A stretch of DNA of 64,000 nucleotides, taken from NCBI GenBank assembly GCA_947501845.1, contig CANMXP010000003.1, positions 1 through 64,000 on the forward strand. The letters run 5' to 3'. Numbering within the stretch: the first letter of the stretch is position 1; the number at the start of each line of letters is the position of its first letter. Positions 50,295 through 58,862 of the stretch are shown here, one piece after another. Source of the stretch: an uncultured Flavobacteriaceae bacterium. GTDB taxonomy: Bacteria > Bacteroidota > Bacteroidia > Flavobacteriales > Flavobacteriaceae. The position numbers were made by a program, and so were the translations under genes. The notes beneath the pieces are model-generated. The model did no database searches, had not been told where the DNA came from, and saw nothing but the letters and a program-made list of their open reading frames with translations.

Positions 50295-50951
50295 ATGGTA
50301 ACCCTTACAGAAGAAAATTATATTAAAGCCATTTATCATTTAGGAAAGTACGGTGCCAATAATGTGAGCACGAATGCTATTGCTAAAGAAATGGAAACAA
50401 AAGCATCGTCTGTGACCGATATGGTTAAAAAACTTTCTGAAAAGGGCTATGCCGATTATAAAAAGTATCAAGGGGTTACTTTAACAAACAAAGGAAAAGA
50501 AATCGCTATTAACATTGTTAGAAAGCATAGGCTTTGGGAAGTATTCTTGGTTGAAAAATTAAATTTTTCCTGGGATGAGGTTCATGAAGTGGCAGAACAA
50601 TTAGAACATATAAAGTCTAAAAAATTAATTAGTCAGTTAGATGCATTTTTAGAGTTCCCAACCCATGACCCGCATGGAGACCCTATTCCTGATAAAACAG
50701 GTAAGATTAAAAAGATTGATAAAATCCTGCTTTCTGAAACAAAAATAGGAGATGATTGCATATGTGTTGGAGTTCAGGATTCATCATCAGATTTTTTAAA
50801 ATATCTAGATAAGAATAATATCGCTTTAGGAACAGAATTGAAAGTCTGTCATCGTGAACCTTTTGATAATTCTATTACTATAAAAATAAAAACAAAGGAG
50901 CTAATCATTTCTAATATGATTGCCAATAACCTATTTGTTAAGATTTCTTAG
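50295..50951 (+). CDS. DtxR/MntR-family metal-dependent repressor
   Basis: 218 aa. The winged-helix domain (EENYIKAIYHLGKYGANNVSTNAIAKEMETKASSVTDMVKKLSEKGYADY), the metal-binding dimerisation domain (about 75-140, with ESH-like HEVAEQLEHIKS and PTHDPHGDPIPD) and a C-terminal FeoA/SH3-like domain (about 150-218) are all present. It senses Mn(II) or Fe(II) and represses metal import. Its gene faces the receptor operon across one palindromic operator, so it controls both directions. Confidence 0.92.
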   Translation: MVTLTEENYIKAIYHLGKYGANNVSTNAIAKEMETKASSVTDMVKKLSEKGYADYKKYQGVTLTNKGKEIAINIVRKHRLWEVFLVEKLNFSWDEVHEVAEQLEHIKSKKLISQLDAFLEFPTHDPHGDPIPDKTGKIKKIDKILLSETKIGDDCICVGVQDSSSDFLKYLDKNNIALGTELKVCHREPFDNSITIKIKTKELIISNMIANNLFVKIS

Positions 50952-50958
50952 GTGTTTA

Positions 50959-51846
50959 TTATTTAAACCGAACATGTTTTTTTATAAACTTAGGAAACTT
51001 TTTAATACCTGTTAAAGTAAGGTCTTTGTAATAACACTCGGCAGCTTCAGATTGAATTTGTATTTGCCCCTTGGTTAAAGGTGTCCCGTCTTCGGGGTTT
51101 ATGGCATTTTCAACAACCATAACAATTTCATTGTTTACTACATGGACAGCATCGTTGCCAACCACATAAATTTCTAAATGATTCCATTCACCATGGGGAG
51201 CATCTGGTTCTTTATAAGCACTAATATATCCAATTTTGTCTAAATATGTATCGGAGTTTGGATCGTACTTACTTCTCTTTTCTCCTTCTTTTCCTCGAAT
51301 CTCTACTTTGGGCCCTGGTACTTTTGGTGTTACTGTATTACCTGAAATCGTAATAAAATCACCCATATCGGTTTCTTGTACCTGATATTCCATACTGGTT
51401 TTCCAAGTTTTCCAAAAACGACCATGCTCACCGTAGCAGTGGTATAATATACCACTATCTCTTAAGGCATTTAATCTTGGAGCCCATTTTTTGTCACCCC
51501 ATTTAAACATCACGCTTAAATGATAATTTCCGTATGATGATTTTGTTGTTAAGCCGCCATAAATTTCGCCTGTGATTTTTAATATAGGTTCTCCATTTTC
51601 AGTAACGATAGAGAATACATTTTTTACATCATTGTTAAGACCTAAAGGTATTCCGTTATGCACATTGTCAGATTGATAGGTTCCTGCTGGTAAGTCTTCA
51701 ACAGTTATATGTACGACACCATTCCACTTTTCGAAATGACTTAAGTTGGCATCAAGTAATTTGATTGTCTCACCTTTTTCTTGAGCAGATGTGAAACTTA
51801 TAAATAGTAATGATATTGTTAAAGCGTAGAAATATATTTTTTTCAT
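50959..51846 (-). CDS. DUF1080 (3-keto-disaccharide hydrolase-like) protein
   Basis: 295 aa with a signal peptide (to about residue 21). The concanavalin-like DUF1080 domain spans the rest: GLTTKSSYGNYHLSVMFKWGDKKWAPR, LRDSGILYHCYGEHG, SMEYQVQETDMGDF, GEWNHLEIYVVGNDAVHVVNNEIVM, GQIQIQSEAAECYYKDLTL. Some members hydrolyse 3-keto-glycosides produced by sugar oxidation. A paralogue at 58863 shares the same motifs (YGxYH, KWGDKKWA, DSGILYH). It is oriented convergently with the DtxR gene and is separate from the feo genes. Confidence 0.85.
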   Translation of the reverse strand: MKKIYFYALTISLLFISFTSAQEKGETIKLLDANLSHFEKWNGVVHITVEDLPAGTYQSDNVHNGIPLGLNNDVKNVFSIVTENGEPILKITGEIYGGLTTKSSYGNYHLSVMFKWGDKKWAPRLNALRDSGILYHCYGEHGRFWKTWKTSMEYQVQETDMGDFITISGNTVTPKVPGPKVEIRGKEGEKRSKYDPNSDTYLDKIGYISAYKEPDAPHGEWNHLEIYVVGNDAVHVVNNEIVMVVENAINPEDGTPLTKGQIQIQSEAAECYYKDLTLTGIKKFPKFIKKHVRFK

Positions 51847-51982
51847 TTTTAATAAATTATGCAGGACGTTTAAATTATAAAGCCCTAAAGTAACTATAAA
51901 AAATTAGGATAGTTTAATGTAGATAATCTTTTCACAAATGAATGCTTAAATTTTAAATAAATATTTAAGCTATGTGATGTTT

Positions 51983-52123
51983 TTAATGGCAACCACAGCT
52001 ATCATCTCCGCCGCAAGCTTTAGTTTTTTTCTTTTTGGGAGACCAGATATATGTTTTCACAATAAACGCAACAGCTAAAGTTAAAGCTGTGTAAACTAAT
52101 ATGTTTTGTATAATCGTATTCAT
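51983..52123 (-). CDS. FeoB-associated Cys-rich small membrane protein
   Basis: 46 aa. One membrane helix (NILVYTALTLAVAFIVKTYIW) is followed by a basic stretch PKKKKTK and the C-terminal cysteines CGGDDSCGCH. This arrangement is that of the small FeoB-associated cysteine-rich proteins, often called FeoC-like in Bacteroidetes and other phyla. It lies 30 bases after feoB on the same strand and should be co-transcribed. The cysteines may bind iron or an Fe-S cluster. Confidence 0.8.
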   Translation of the reverse strand: MNTIIQNILVYTALTLAVAFIVKTYIWSPKKKKTKACGGDDSCGCH

Positions 52124-52153
52124 AATGACTCTAAGGTCGTGAAATTTTTTTAA

Positions 52154-54391
52154 TTATTTCAAAAATTGAAATGCAATTAATGCTACTATATAAGCAAAAG
52201 TAGTCATAATCACCAATTGTAATACGGGCCATTTCCAACTATTGGTTTCTTTTTTTACAATAGCTAATGTACTCATGCATTGCATAGCAAAGGCATAAAA
52301 TAACAGCAGCGAAATACCAGAAGCAAATGTAAAAACAGCCTTATTTGTTAATTGATGTCTTTCAGATTGCATTTTGGCGCGAATTGTTTTGTTTCCATCA
52401 TCTTCTATTTCACTTCCAACACTATAAATGGTGGATAAAGTACTAATGAAAACCTCTCTTGCTGCAAAGGAACTCACAATGGCTATTCCTATTTTCCAAT
52501 CATATCCTAAAGGTTTTATTGCTGGTTCAACGGCCTTTCCTATGTATCCCAAAACAGAATTCTCTAATTTAAGAGATGCAATTTCATCATTAATTACGGC
52601 TTTTCTGAAAAGTGGAGTTTTAAAAACTATTGAATCAGAAATTTGAGCTTCTGTAATATTATTATAATCTTCAATCAAGCTGCTTTTATAGCGCTCCTGC
52701 TTATTTTGTAAAGAAAATGATTGAATTTTATTAAAACCATTTTCGCTAATTTTTTGATTTACAATAACTTTTGCATTGTTGTAGTTCGAGTTAATACCAA
52801 TAGAACCCAATACCCAAATTATTATTGATATGGCAAGAATGATTTTACCAGCACCAAAGACAAAAGATTTTGTTTTTTCAATAACGGTTAAGGCTACATT
52901 TTTAAACATGGGAAGTTTGTAATTAGGCATTTCAACTACAAAAAAGGTCTTACTTTTTATTTTTAGAACTTTATTTAAAATATATGCTGAAACAACTGCC
53001 GTTCCAAAACCAATTAGGTACAATAGCATCAGGGTTAAAGCTTGGTAGCTTAAACCAAAAAATCGTTCCTCGGGAATGACCAGCGATATAATAATTAAAT
53101 ACACAGGAAGCCTAGCAGAGCATGTTGTAAATGGTGTTACTAAAATAGTAATTAAGCGTTCTTTCCAACTTTCTATATTTCTGGTGGCCATAATTGCAGG
53201 AATAGCACAGGCCGTACCAGAAATTAACGGAACAACACTTTTACCACTTAAGCCAAAACGACGCATGACCCGATCCATTAAAAAGACAACACGGCTCATA
53301 TAACCACTTTCTTCGAGTACAGCTATAAACAAGAACAGAAAAGCGATTTGTGGAATAAAAATAACAATGCCTCCAAGACCAGGAATAATGCCTTCTGCCA
53401 ATAAATTAGTGAATGCACCGCTTGGTAACATATTTTTAGCCCATTCGCTTAACGATGCAAAAATGCTATCAATAAAATCCATTGGCACGCTGGACCAGTC
53501 GTAGATAGCTTGAAAAATAGTAAGTAGTATAAAAAAGAAAATAACATATCCCCAGACTTTATGGGTTAAAATACGATCAAATTTTGTTCGTAAATCCTTG
53601 GCTTGAGATGTGTCAATAGTTTGTCCCTTTTTAAGGACATTATTTATAAATTGATAACGTTTAATGGTCTCCTTTTGCTGTAAGCGTTTTAGGTCGCCTT
53701 TGCTTTTAGTTTTAAAATTGGCAACAGCATCAATTTCTTTTCTATCCGTTTTTCCAAAGTTAACATCTTGCGTAATGACCAACCATAGCTTATATATAAG
53801 TTGATTGGGGAATGCTTTGCGTAAATTATCAAAATATTCTTGATCTATTTCCGATGCATTTAAGCAAGGCGTTATAGAGAGTTCTTTAAAGTTGGCAATG
53901 AGGTTTTTTAAGTTATCAATGCCTTGATTTTTTCTTGTGCTTATTAAAGCAATTTTGGTTTGGAGGTGTTCTTCTAAATAATCGATATCCAGTGAAATGC
54001 CTTTGTAACTCATCCTGTCTGCCATATTAATAACAAGAAGTGTAGGGATTTCTAAATCTTTAATCTGTGTAAATAGTAAAAGGTTTCTCTTTAAATTTTC
54101 GACATCACTTACAACAACTGCTATATCTGGAAAATCTTTATCATTTTTATTTAGGAGAAGTTCTATAACAACATTTTCGTCAAGAGAAGAAGCATTGAGG
54201 CTATAGGTTCCTGGTAAATCGATAATGTGAGCTTTAACGCCACGAGGCAGTTTACAGACACCTTCTTTTTTTTCGACAGTAATGCCCGGATAGTTACCAA
54301 CTTTTTGATTTAACCCAGTTAGTGCATTAAAAACAGATGTTTTTCCAGTATTCGGATTACCAATTAAAGCGACGTTTATTTGCTTACTCAT
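52154..54391 (-). CDS. feoB: Ferrous iron transporter FeoB
   Basis: 745 aa. The N-terminal GTPase has G1 GNPNTGKTS (about 11-19), G3 DLPG (about 58-61) and G4 NMAD. A helical spacer follows, and the C-terminal membrane part has two Gate domains (VVFLMDRVMRRFGLSGKSVVPLISG and a matching later half), with the conserved cysteine in GTACAIPAIMATR. It imports Fe(II) across the inner membrane. It overlaps feoA by 8 bases. Confidence 0.95.
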   Translation of the reverse strand: MSKQINVALIGNPNTGKTSVFNALTGLNQKVGNYPGITVEKKEGVCKLPRGVKAHIIDLPGTYSLNASSLDENVVIELLLNKNDKDFPDIAVVVSDVENLKRNLLLFTQIKDLEIPTLLVINMADRMSYKGISLDIDYLEEHLQTKIALISTRKNQGIDNLKNLIANFKELSITPCLNASEIDQEYFDNLRKAFPNQLIYKLWLVITQDVNFGKTDRKEIDAVANFKTKSKGDLKRLQQKETIKRYQFINNVLKKGQTIDTSQAKDLRTKFDRILTHKVWGYVIFFFILLTIFQAIYDWSSVPMDFIDSIFASLSEWAKNMLPSGAFTNLLAEGIIPGLGGIVIFIPQIAFLFLFIAVLEESGYMSRVVFLMDRVMRRFGLSGKSVVPLISGTACAIPAIMATRNIESWKERLITILVTPFTTCSARLPVYLIIISLVIPEERFFGLSYQALTLMLLYLIGFGTAVVSAYILNKVLKIKSKTFFVVEMPNYKLPMFKNVALTVIEKTKSFVFGAGKIILAISIIIWVLGSIGINSNYNNAKVIVNQKISENGFNKIQSFSLQNKQERYKSSLIEDYNNITEAQISDSIVFKTPLFRKAVINDEIASLKLENSVLGYIGKAVEPAIKPLGYDWKIGIAIVSSFAAREVFISTLSTIYSVGSEIEDDGNKTIRAKMQSERHQLTNKAVFTFASGISLLLFYAFAMQCMSTLAIVKKETNSWKWPVLQLVIMTTFAYIVALIAFQFLK

Positions 54392-54620
54392 GCCCTATTT
54401 TTTCAATTAAAATATGAGAAGCAGTTTCTTTTCTAATGGCTAAGTGGGTTCCATTAATATTTAGATACATGGGATCTTGAAATGGAGCCAGTTGTACCAG
54501 TTGCACAGAATTACCAGGTAAACAACCCATTTCTAAAAGTTTTAACGGAATATGAATAGATGAAACATCGGTGATAATACCTTTCTCACCGCGCTTAAGA
54601 TGTGCTAAAGTGTTCTGCAA
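54384..54620 (-). CDS. feoA: FeoA domain protein
   Basis: 78 aa. A single SH3-like FeoA domain: LKRGEKGIITDVSSIHIPLKLLEMGCLPGNSVQLVQLAPFQDPMYLNINGTHLAIRKE. It binds and modulates FeoB. It is first in the feoAB-(Cys-rich protein) operon, and its stop overlaps the FeoB start. Confidence 0.92.
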   Translation of the reverse strand: MQNTLAHLKRGEKGIITDVSSIHIPLKLLEMGCLPGNSVQLVQLAPFQDPMYLNINGTHLAIRKETASHILIEKIGHE

Positions 54621-54646
54621 GCTTATTTAGATTGATTTTAAAGAAG

Positions 54647-54678
54647 CAAAAGTAATGTAAAAAAACAGTCTAAAAAAA
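54647..54678 (-). promoter_or_regulatory. feoA promoter with DtxR-like half site
   Basis: On the - strand, TTTTTTTAGACTG stands before TACTTTTG, a TAnnTTTG -7 box (54647-54654). The TTTTTAGA part equals one arm of the operator at 50222. This is consistent with shared metal control, but only half of the dyad is present. Confidence 0.45.
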
Positions 54679-54692
54679 TGGATGGTAAAAAA

Positions 54693-55367
54693 CTATTTTT
54701 GATATTCTTCTTTTAGAATTTTAATATCATCAAGTAAGCGATCAATGTCTTCAGGATCTGTGCCATCGTAAAAGCCTCTTATTTGACGTTTTTTATCAAT
54801 AAGCATAAAGTTTTCGGTATGTATCATATCAAAAGGACCGCCATCCCCATGGTCTTTAACTGCCAAATAGCTTTTTCGGGCCAATTGATATATTTGCTTT
54901 TTGTCTCCAGTAACTAAATTCCATTTGTTATCGTTTACGCCTTTTTTCTTTGCATAACGTTTTAGTTGAGCGACTGTATCTATTTTGGGTGTTACCGAAT
55001 GGGAAAGTAACATGATCTCGTCGTCCTCAATAATTTCTTGTTGTATTTGCTCCATATGGTCGGTCATAATAGGACAAATGGTTTGGCAGGTCGTGAAAAA
55101 GAAATCAGCTACGTATATTTTGTCTTTGTAATCGTTTTGTGTAATCGTTTTACCGTTTTGGTTAATAAGGGAGAAATCGGCTATTTTATGGTACTTTTTT
55201 TTATACTGAATGGTGCTGTCTACCAATTCGGAACTCACCATGGTAGGTTGATAAATAGGGAGCGGTTGGTAAACATTTAAGGTGCTATAGATAACTGAAA
55301 CTATAATAATTGAAATAATACCAAAAACAATTGCAAACGCCTTATAACTCTTGAAAAATGATAACAT
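54693..55367 (-). CDS. SCO1/SenC-family copper chaperone
   Basis: Taken from the ATG at 55367 (224 aa); nine further in-frame residues upstream would need a TTG. A membrane anchor (AIVFGIISIIIVSVIYS) is followed by a thioredoxin-fold SCO domain with FFTTCQTICPIMTDHM (the C-x-x-x-C copper pair), HSVTPKIDT, and IHTENFMLIDKK with the conserved histidine. SCO proteins deliver copper to cytochrome oxidase and handle its thiols. Periplasmic side of the inner membrane. It lies 70 bases from feoA on the same strand. Confidence 0.9.
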   Translation of the reverse strand: MLSFFKSYKAFAIVFGIISIIIVSVIYSTLNVYQPLPIYQPTMVSSELVDSTIQYKKKYHKIADFSLINQNGKTITQNDYKDKIYVADFFFTTCQTICPIMTDHMEQIQQEIIEDDEIMLLSHSVTPKIDTVAQLKRYAKKKGVNDNKWNLVTGDKKQIYQLARKSYLAVKDHGDGGPFDMIHTENFMLIDKKRQIRGFYDGTDPEDIDRLLDDIKILKEEYQK

Positions 55368-55595
55368 TAAAACTGGTAAAATAAACTTGTACAAAAATAC
55401 AATGAAACATTGGGGACTAAAAATTTAATCGATAGAAATGATTTTACAGATCATTGTATGGTCTTCAATAGTCAATAAATTAGAACATATTAAGATTAAA
55501 TTCTTGTTAAAAAGACCTGCATCATATTAATTGTCTTTTTAAAGTTGGTTTAAAAGTGTACTTTTGTTCGATTAAAAAAATCGGATTGAAGTTAT

Positions 55596-56942
55596 ATGGA
55601 GTTTGTTATTAAAATATCTCAATTTTTACTAAGTCTTTCGTTGCTAATTATTTTACACGAATTAGGACATTTTATCCCTGCCAAGGCTTTTAAAACACGA
55701 GTAGAAAAGTTTTATCTATTTTTTGATGTAAAGTTTTCATTATTTAAAAAGAAAATAGGTGAAACCGTTTATGGTATTGGTTGGTTGCCACTGGGAGGTT
55801 ATGTAAAGATTGCTGGGATGATTGATGAAAGTATGGATACTGAGCAAATGGCCAAAGAACCACAACCTTGGGAATTTCGATCTAAACCAGCATGGCAGCG
55901 TTTAATTATTATGCTAGGTGGTGTTACAGTTAATTTTTTACTGGCGATTCTTATCTACATAGGGATGAGTTATTTTTATGGGGATCGGTTTTTGCCAAAT
56001 GAGAATATTAAAGATGGTCTTTTAGTTGAAAGCACTATAGCTAATAAAGCTGGGTTGCTTACAGGTGATAAAATTATTGAGGTAGACGGCGATAAAATTG
56101 AAAATTTCTCTGAAATCTCTGAAAAGGTACTATTTGGTAAAGAGATTGTTGTTGAAAGAAATGGAGTGAAATCTACAGTACATATGCCTGAAGATTTTTT
56201 ATCTCAATTAATTGATTCTAAAGAAAAGGGTTTTATAAAATTAAGAGAGCCTTTTGTTGTTGTTCAGGTGCCAGATACTTCTTATAATAAAGATAGTGGT
56301 GTTAGAAAAGGAGATATTATTTTAGGGTTAAACGATTATGAAACTAAATATATAGATCAGGTAAAATCTGGATTAGAAAAATTTAAAGGACAAGAGGTTC
56401 GTGCAAAAGTTTTAAGAGATAATGCTGAAGTTACTTTGCCATTAAAAATAGATGAAGAAGGAAAATTGGGAATCGTTTATGCATCAGGGTCTACACCCGA
56501 AACTTTAGAGGCTTTAGGGTATTACCAATTTGAAACCAAAAAATATGGTTTTTTTGAGTCCTTTCCTATAGGGATAAAGAAAACAGGTGATAAAATATCA
56601 TCCTACATAACCCAGTTTAAGGCTATTTTTACACCAAGCACTGGTGCTTATAAAGGTGTAGGAGGGTTCAAAGCTATTTACGATATTTTTCCAAGCTTTT
56701 GGAGCTGGCAAGTATTTTGGGGCATCACCGCCTTTTTATCCATCATGCTAGGCGTTTTAAACTTATTGCCAATACCAGCCTTAGATGGTGGTCATGTAAT
56801 GTTTTTGCTATATGAAATGGTGTCTGGAAGGAAGCCTGGAGATAAATTTATGGAGTATGCACAAATGGTTGGGTTCTTTATTTTAATCGCTTTAGTTTTG
56901 TTTGCAAATGGGAATGATATTTATAAAGCTATTTTTGGGTAA
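55596..56942 (+). CDS. rseP: Site-2 (RIP) zinc metalloprotease RseP
   Basis: 448 aa. The first membrane helix carries HELGH (21-25), the zinc site. PDZ domains lie at about 125-215 and 215-300, and the last membrane helices include LLPIPALDGGH (about 391-401) with the third ligand. RseP cuts anti-sigma factors and leftover signal peptides in the membrane. The promoter region upstream shows no special operator. It is followed by the tRNA-Asn after 70 bases. Confidence 0.95.
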   Translation: MEFVIKISQFLLSLSLLIILHELGHFIPAKAFKTRVEKFYLFFDVKFSLFKKKIGETVYGIGWLPLGGYVKIAGMIDESMDTEQMAKEPQPWEFRSKPAWQRLIIMLGGVTVNFLLAILIYIGMSYFYGDRFLPNENIKDGLLVESTIANKAGLLTGDKIIEVDGDKIENFSEISEKVLFGKEIVVERNGVKSTVHMPEDFLSQLIDSKEKGFIKLREPFVVVQVPDTSYNKDSGVRKGDIILGLNDYETKYIDQVKSGLEKFKGQEVRAKVLRDNAEVTLPLKIDEEGKLGIVYASGSTPETLEALGYYQFETKKYGFFESFPIGIKKTGDKISSYITQFKAIFTPSTGAYKGVGGFKAIYDIFPSFWSWQVFWGITAFLSIMLGVLNLLPIPALDGGHVMFLLYEMVSGRKPGDKFMEYAQMVGFFILIALVLFANGNDIYKAIFG

Positions 56943-57015
56943 AATTTTTAAAATTTTTATTTGCAGTAACTAAAAATATATATATATTTGCGCTCGCTAA
57001 GACAGAATAGCACAC

Positions 57016-57089
57016 TCCTTCTTAGCTCAGTTGGTTAGAGCATCTGACTGTTAATCAGAGGGTCCTTGGTTCGAGCCCAAGAGAAGGAG
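57016..57089 (+). tRNA. tRNA-Asn (anticodon GTT)
   Basis: 74 bases. The acceptor stem TCCTTCT pairs with AGAAGGA. The D-arm is AGCTCAGTTGGTTAGAGC, the anticodon arm CTGACTGTTAATCAG with GTT, and the T-arm GGTTCGAGCC. The discriminator is G; the CCA end is not encoded. Confidence 0.97.
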
Positions 57090-57099
57090 CGAAATTTAA

Positions 57100-57127
57100 A
57101 CCTGATACGAAAGTATCAGGTTTTTTT
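57100..57127 (+). terminator. Intrinsic terminator after tRNA-Asn
   Basis: ACCTGATAC pairs with GTATCAGGT around GAAA, followed by seven or more T. A strong terminator. Confidence 0.9.
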
Positions 57128-57689
57128 GTGGAATGAACTTTACTTTCTCGAAATGTCTTAGGATCATGAGCAAAACTTGGGTGGTAAGCCCAAAAGTTGT
57201 TGGATTTAGTATTCAGGCAAAATGTTAGTGAGTTTAAAAGTGAAAAATCTGCATTTTGACACCTCTTAATTGTAGTAAAACACAAAAAGGTGCGTCTTTT
57301 TCTTTTAATTGGGATGAGGACGCCTAAAAGTTAGTTATTGCCAAAATTAAGAAGCTTACCCATTCTTTATTGACAGGATATTTAGAAATCCTGAAAGATC
57401 TCGATTACTACTTCAAAAAGCTGTACAAATTCGAGAAGCGTATTGATAGATAGGAAAGATTGACAAAATATGGGGCCTATAAAAATACGTTCGGATAAAT
57501 CAAAAATTGAGAATATACTTTAAGGTTATCTGACCTATTAGAAGATGAGTAAGGGAGAAGGGTTTAAGTATTTATTTAAATATTAAGTGGTAGTGTGTTC
57601 ATAAACATAATAGTTGCTAAAATGTAGTTATGGTTGTTGTATTTAATTTGGATGGTTCTATTGATCATGCCTGTTACATGAAAATGCAA

Positions 57690-57717
57690 AAACGAGATGT
57701 GAATTCACATCTCGTTT
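57690..57717. terminator. Perfect palindrome, likely terminator
   Basis: AAACGAGATGTGAA and its exact complement, centred at 57703/57704, with A before and T after, as in bidirectional terminators. No gene adjoins it. Confidence 0.55.
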
Positions 57718-57793
57718 AAATTTAACTCAACGACTAATCCAAAAAATAGGAAATATAAAAATAGATTTCCCAAAAAAGTCGAAAAATAAAAAC

Positions 57794-57855
57794 AGCGAAC
57801 AATTTGTATAGGGTATTTGTACTTTTTAGGATACAAACGCGCCATATATCTAGGG
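57794..57855 (+). repeat. Solitary attC-like site outside the array
   Basis: AACAATTTGTATAG is identical to the site at 19355, followed by a GTAC, then GGAT-CAAACG and CCATA shared with it. The inner TTTGTAT/ATACAAA pair is kept. The junction TT is lost (TAGGGCC). It lies about 25 kb from the array. Confidence 0.55.
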
Positions 57856-57971
57856 CCTCATTTACAAGCCTATCAAGATGCTTCTTTTGAATCGGTAATT
57901 TTGTTAGCATGGTTGGTTGTTCGCTACAACCAGCTAATCACATATCCGAAATATAATGAGCTTCATTCACA

Positions 57972-58526
57972 TTAATCTCCCCATGAGGAAAGACCAATAA
58001 TCTCCCCGTTTGGTCCTACGAAAAACGTGTATTTGTCGCGAGCATAGTTCTCGTTTTCTAACTCATATCCTTCTTCTTTTAACTTGTCTCCAATCGGACC
58101 AATGTCATTGACCTTAAGCATAAAGTGGTTGTGGTTGGTGTTTCCAATTGGTCCTATTGTGTGCATAAACTCAGGTGCGGTTACCGATAAACCGATGGTC
58201 AAGTCATTTGCCTTTAACTTCATGACTAGCATTCCTTCAAGACCAGGTCCATGGAGTACCTCGGCTTCAGACATTTTAAAACCTAAAATCTCACGGTACA
58301 GCTTCATGGTTTTCTCGAGATCGAGCACATGAACAGAGATGTATCTTAAGCCAGTGACCCTTGCTTGTGGTTTGTCTTCTCCATTCGCTACTGACGAATT
58401 TGTATTTTGAGCTGAACTATAGCCTGTGACTGTGAGAATGAATACTGCAAGGAGGCAGTATTTTTGAATGAGGTTCGATTCAATGTTGTTTTCTTTTCTA
58501 CTCTTACTAATATTAATTTTCATCAT
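57972..58526 (-). CDS. Exported VOC-family protein
   Basis: Taken from the ATG at 58526 (184 aa); an earlier in-frame start would add a long and atypical N-terminus. After a signal peptide (LIQKYCLLAVFILTVTGYSSAQ), the VOC fold is clear: LRYISVHVLDLEKTMKLYREILGFKM, GPGLEGMLVMKLKANDLTIGLSV, HNHFMLKVNDIGPIGDKLKEEGYELEN and RDKYTFFVGPNGEIIGLS. Candidate metal ligands (H in YISVHV, H-N-H, E of GEII) are present. It lies divergent to the DUF1080/GH16 genes and shares a promoter motif with them (58595). Confidence 0.8.
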   Translation of the reverse strand: MMKINISKSRKENNIESNLIQKYCLLAVFILTVTGYSSAQNTNSSVANGEDKPQARVTGLRYISVHVLDLEKTMKLYREILGFKMSEAEVLHGPGLEGMLVMKLKANDLTIGLSVTAPEFMHTIGPIGNTNHNHFMLKVNDIGPIGDKLKEEGYELENENYARDKYTFFVGPNGEIIGLSSWGD

Positions 58527-58594
58527 AAGTATACTATAAATGTTGTTTCGTAAAACTATGATAATTTGTGGTAATTGCAAACTCAACATTTCTA

Positions 58595-58679
58595 GATAAA
58601 AACTGAACATATAAAATATTGAAAGAAAATACCTTGTAGCACTAGTTGTCTACACCTGAATAAAAACCGGACAATTCAT
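58595..58679. promoter_or_regulatory. Shared motif ATAAAAAC-(C/T)G-(A/G)ACA, two copies
   Basis: GATAAAAACTGAACAT (58595-58610) precedes the VOC gene, and AATAAAAACCGGACA (58659-58673) precedes the DUF1080 gene. A third copy, AATAAAAACTGAACAT, is at 62060 before the TPR-LuxR gene. A common regulator is inferred. Confidence 0.4.
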
Positions 58680-58862
58680 TTAAACTAGTTAAATCTAGAC
58701 TGGGAAAGTATATTATTTTGTAATATTATGACACTTAATTTTTTAAGAAACACTTTGCAATTCGGTCTTTCGTTTCATTAAGACACTTCGAGTATTAAAT
58801 GAATTTTTGCTTGAAATAGACTAAAAATGTAGAATAATCAATAGATAACCAAAACAAACAGT

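Larger units (their letters stand above)
57128..57971. other. Long intergenic region with relics
   Basis: No intact gene. A 38-codon frame at 57340-57453 (KIKKLTHSLLTGYLEILKDL ...) ends at a stop and looks like a relic of unknown origin. A perfect 28-bp palindrome lies at 57690-57717 and an attC-like site at 57794. Such debris behind a tRNA gene is typical of sites used by integrating elements, but no attachment repeat is visible. Confidence 0.55.

Noticed and set aside
57055-57285. 76-codon - strand frame overlapping the tRNA
   Set aside because: It reads through the tRNA-Asn gene and its terminator; no family match.
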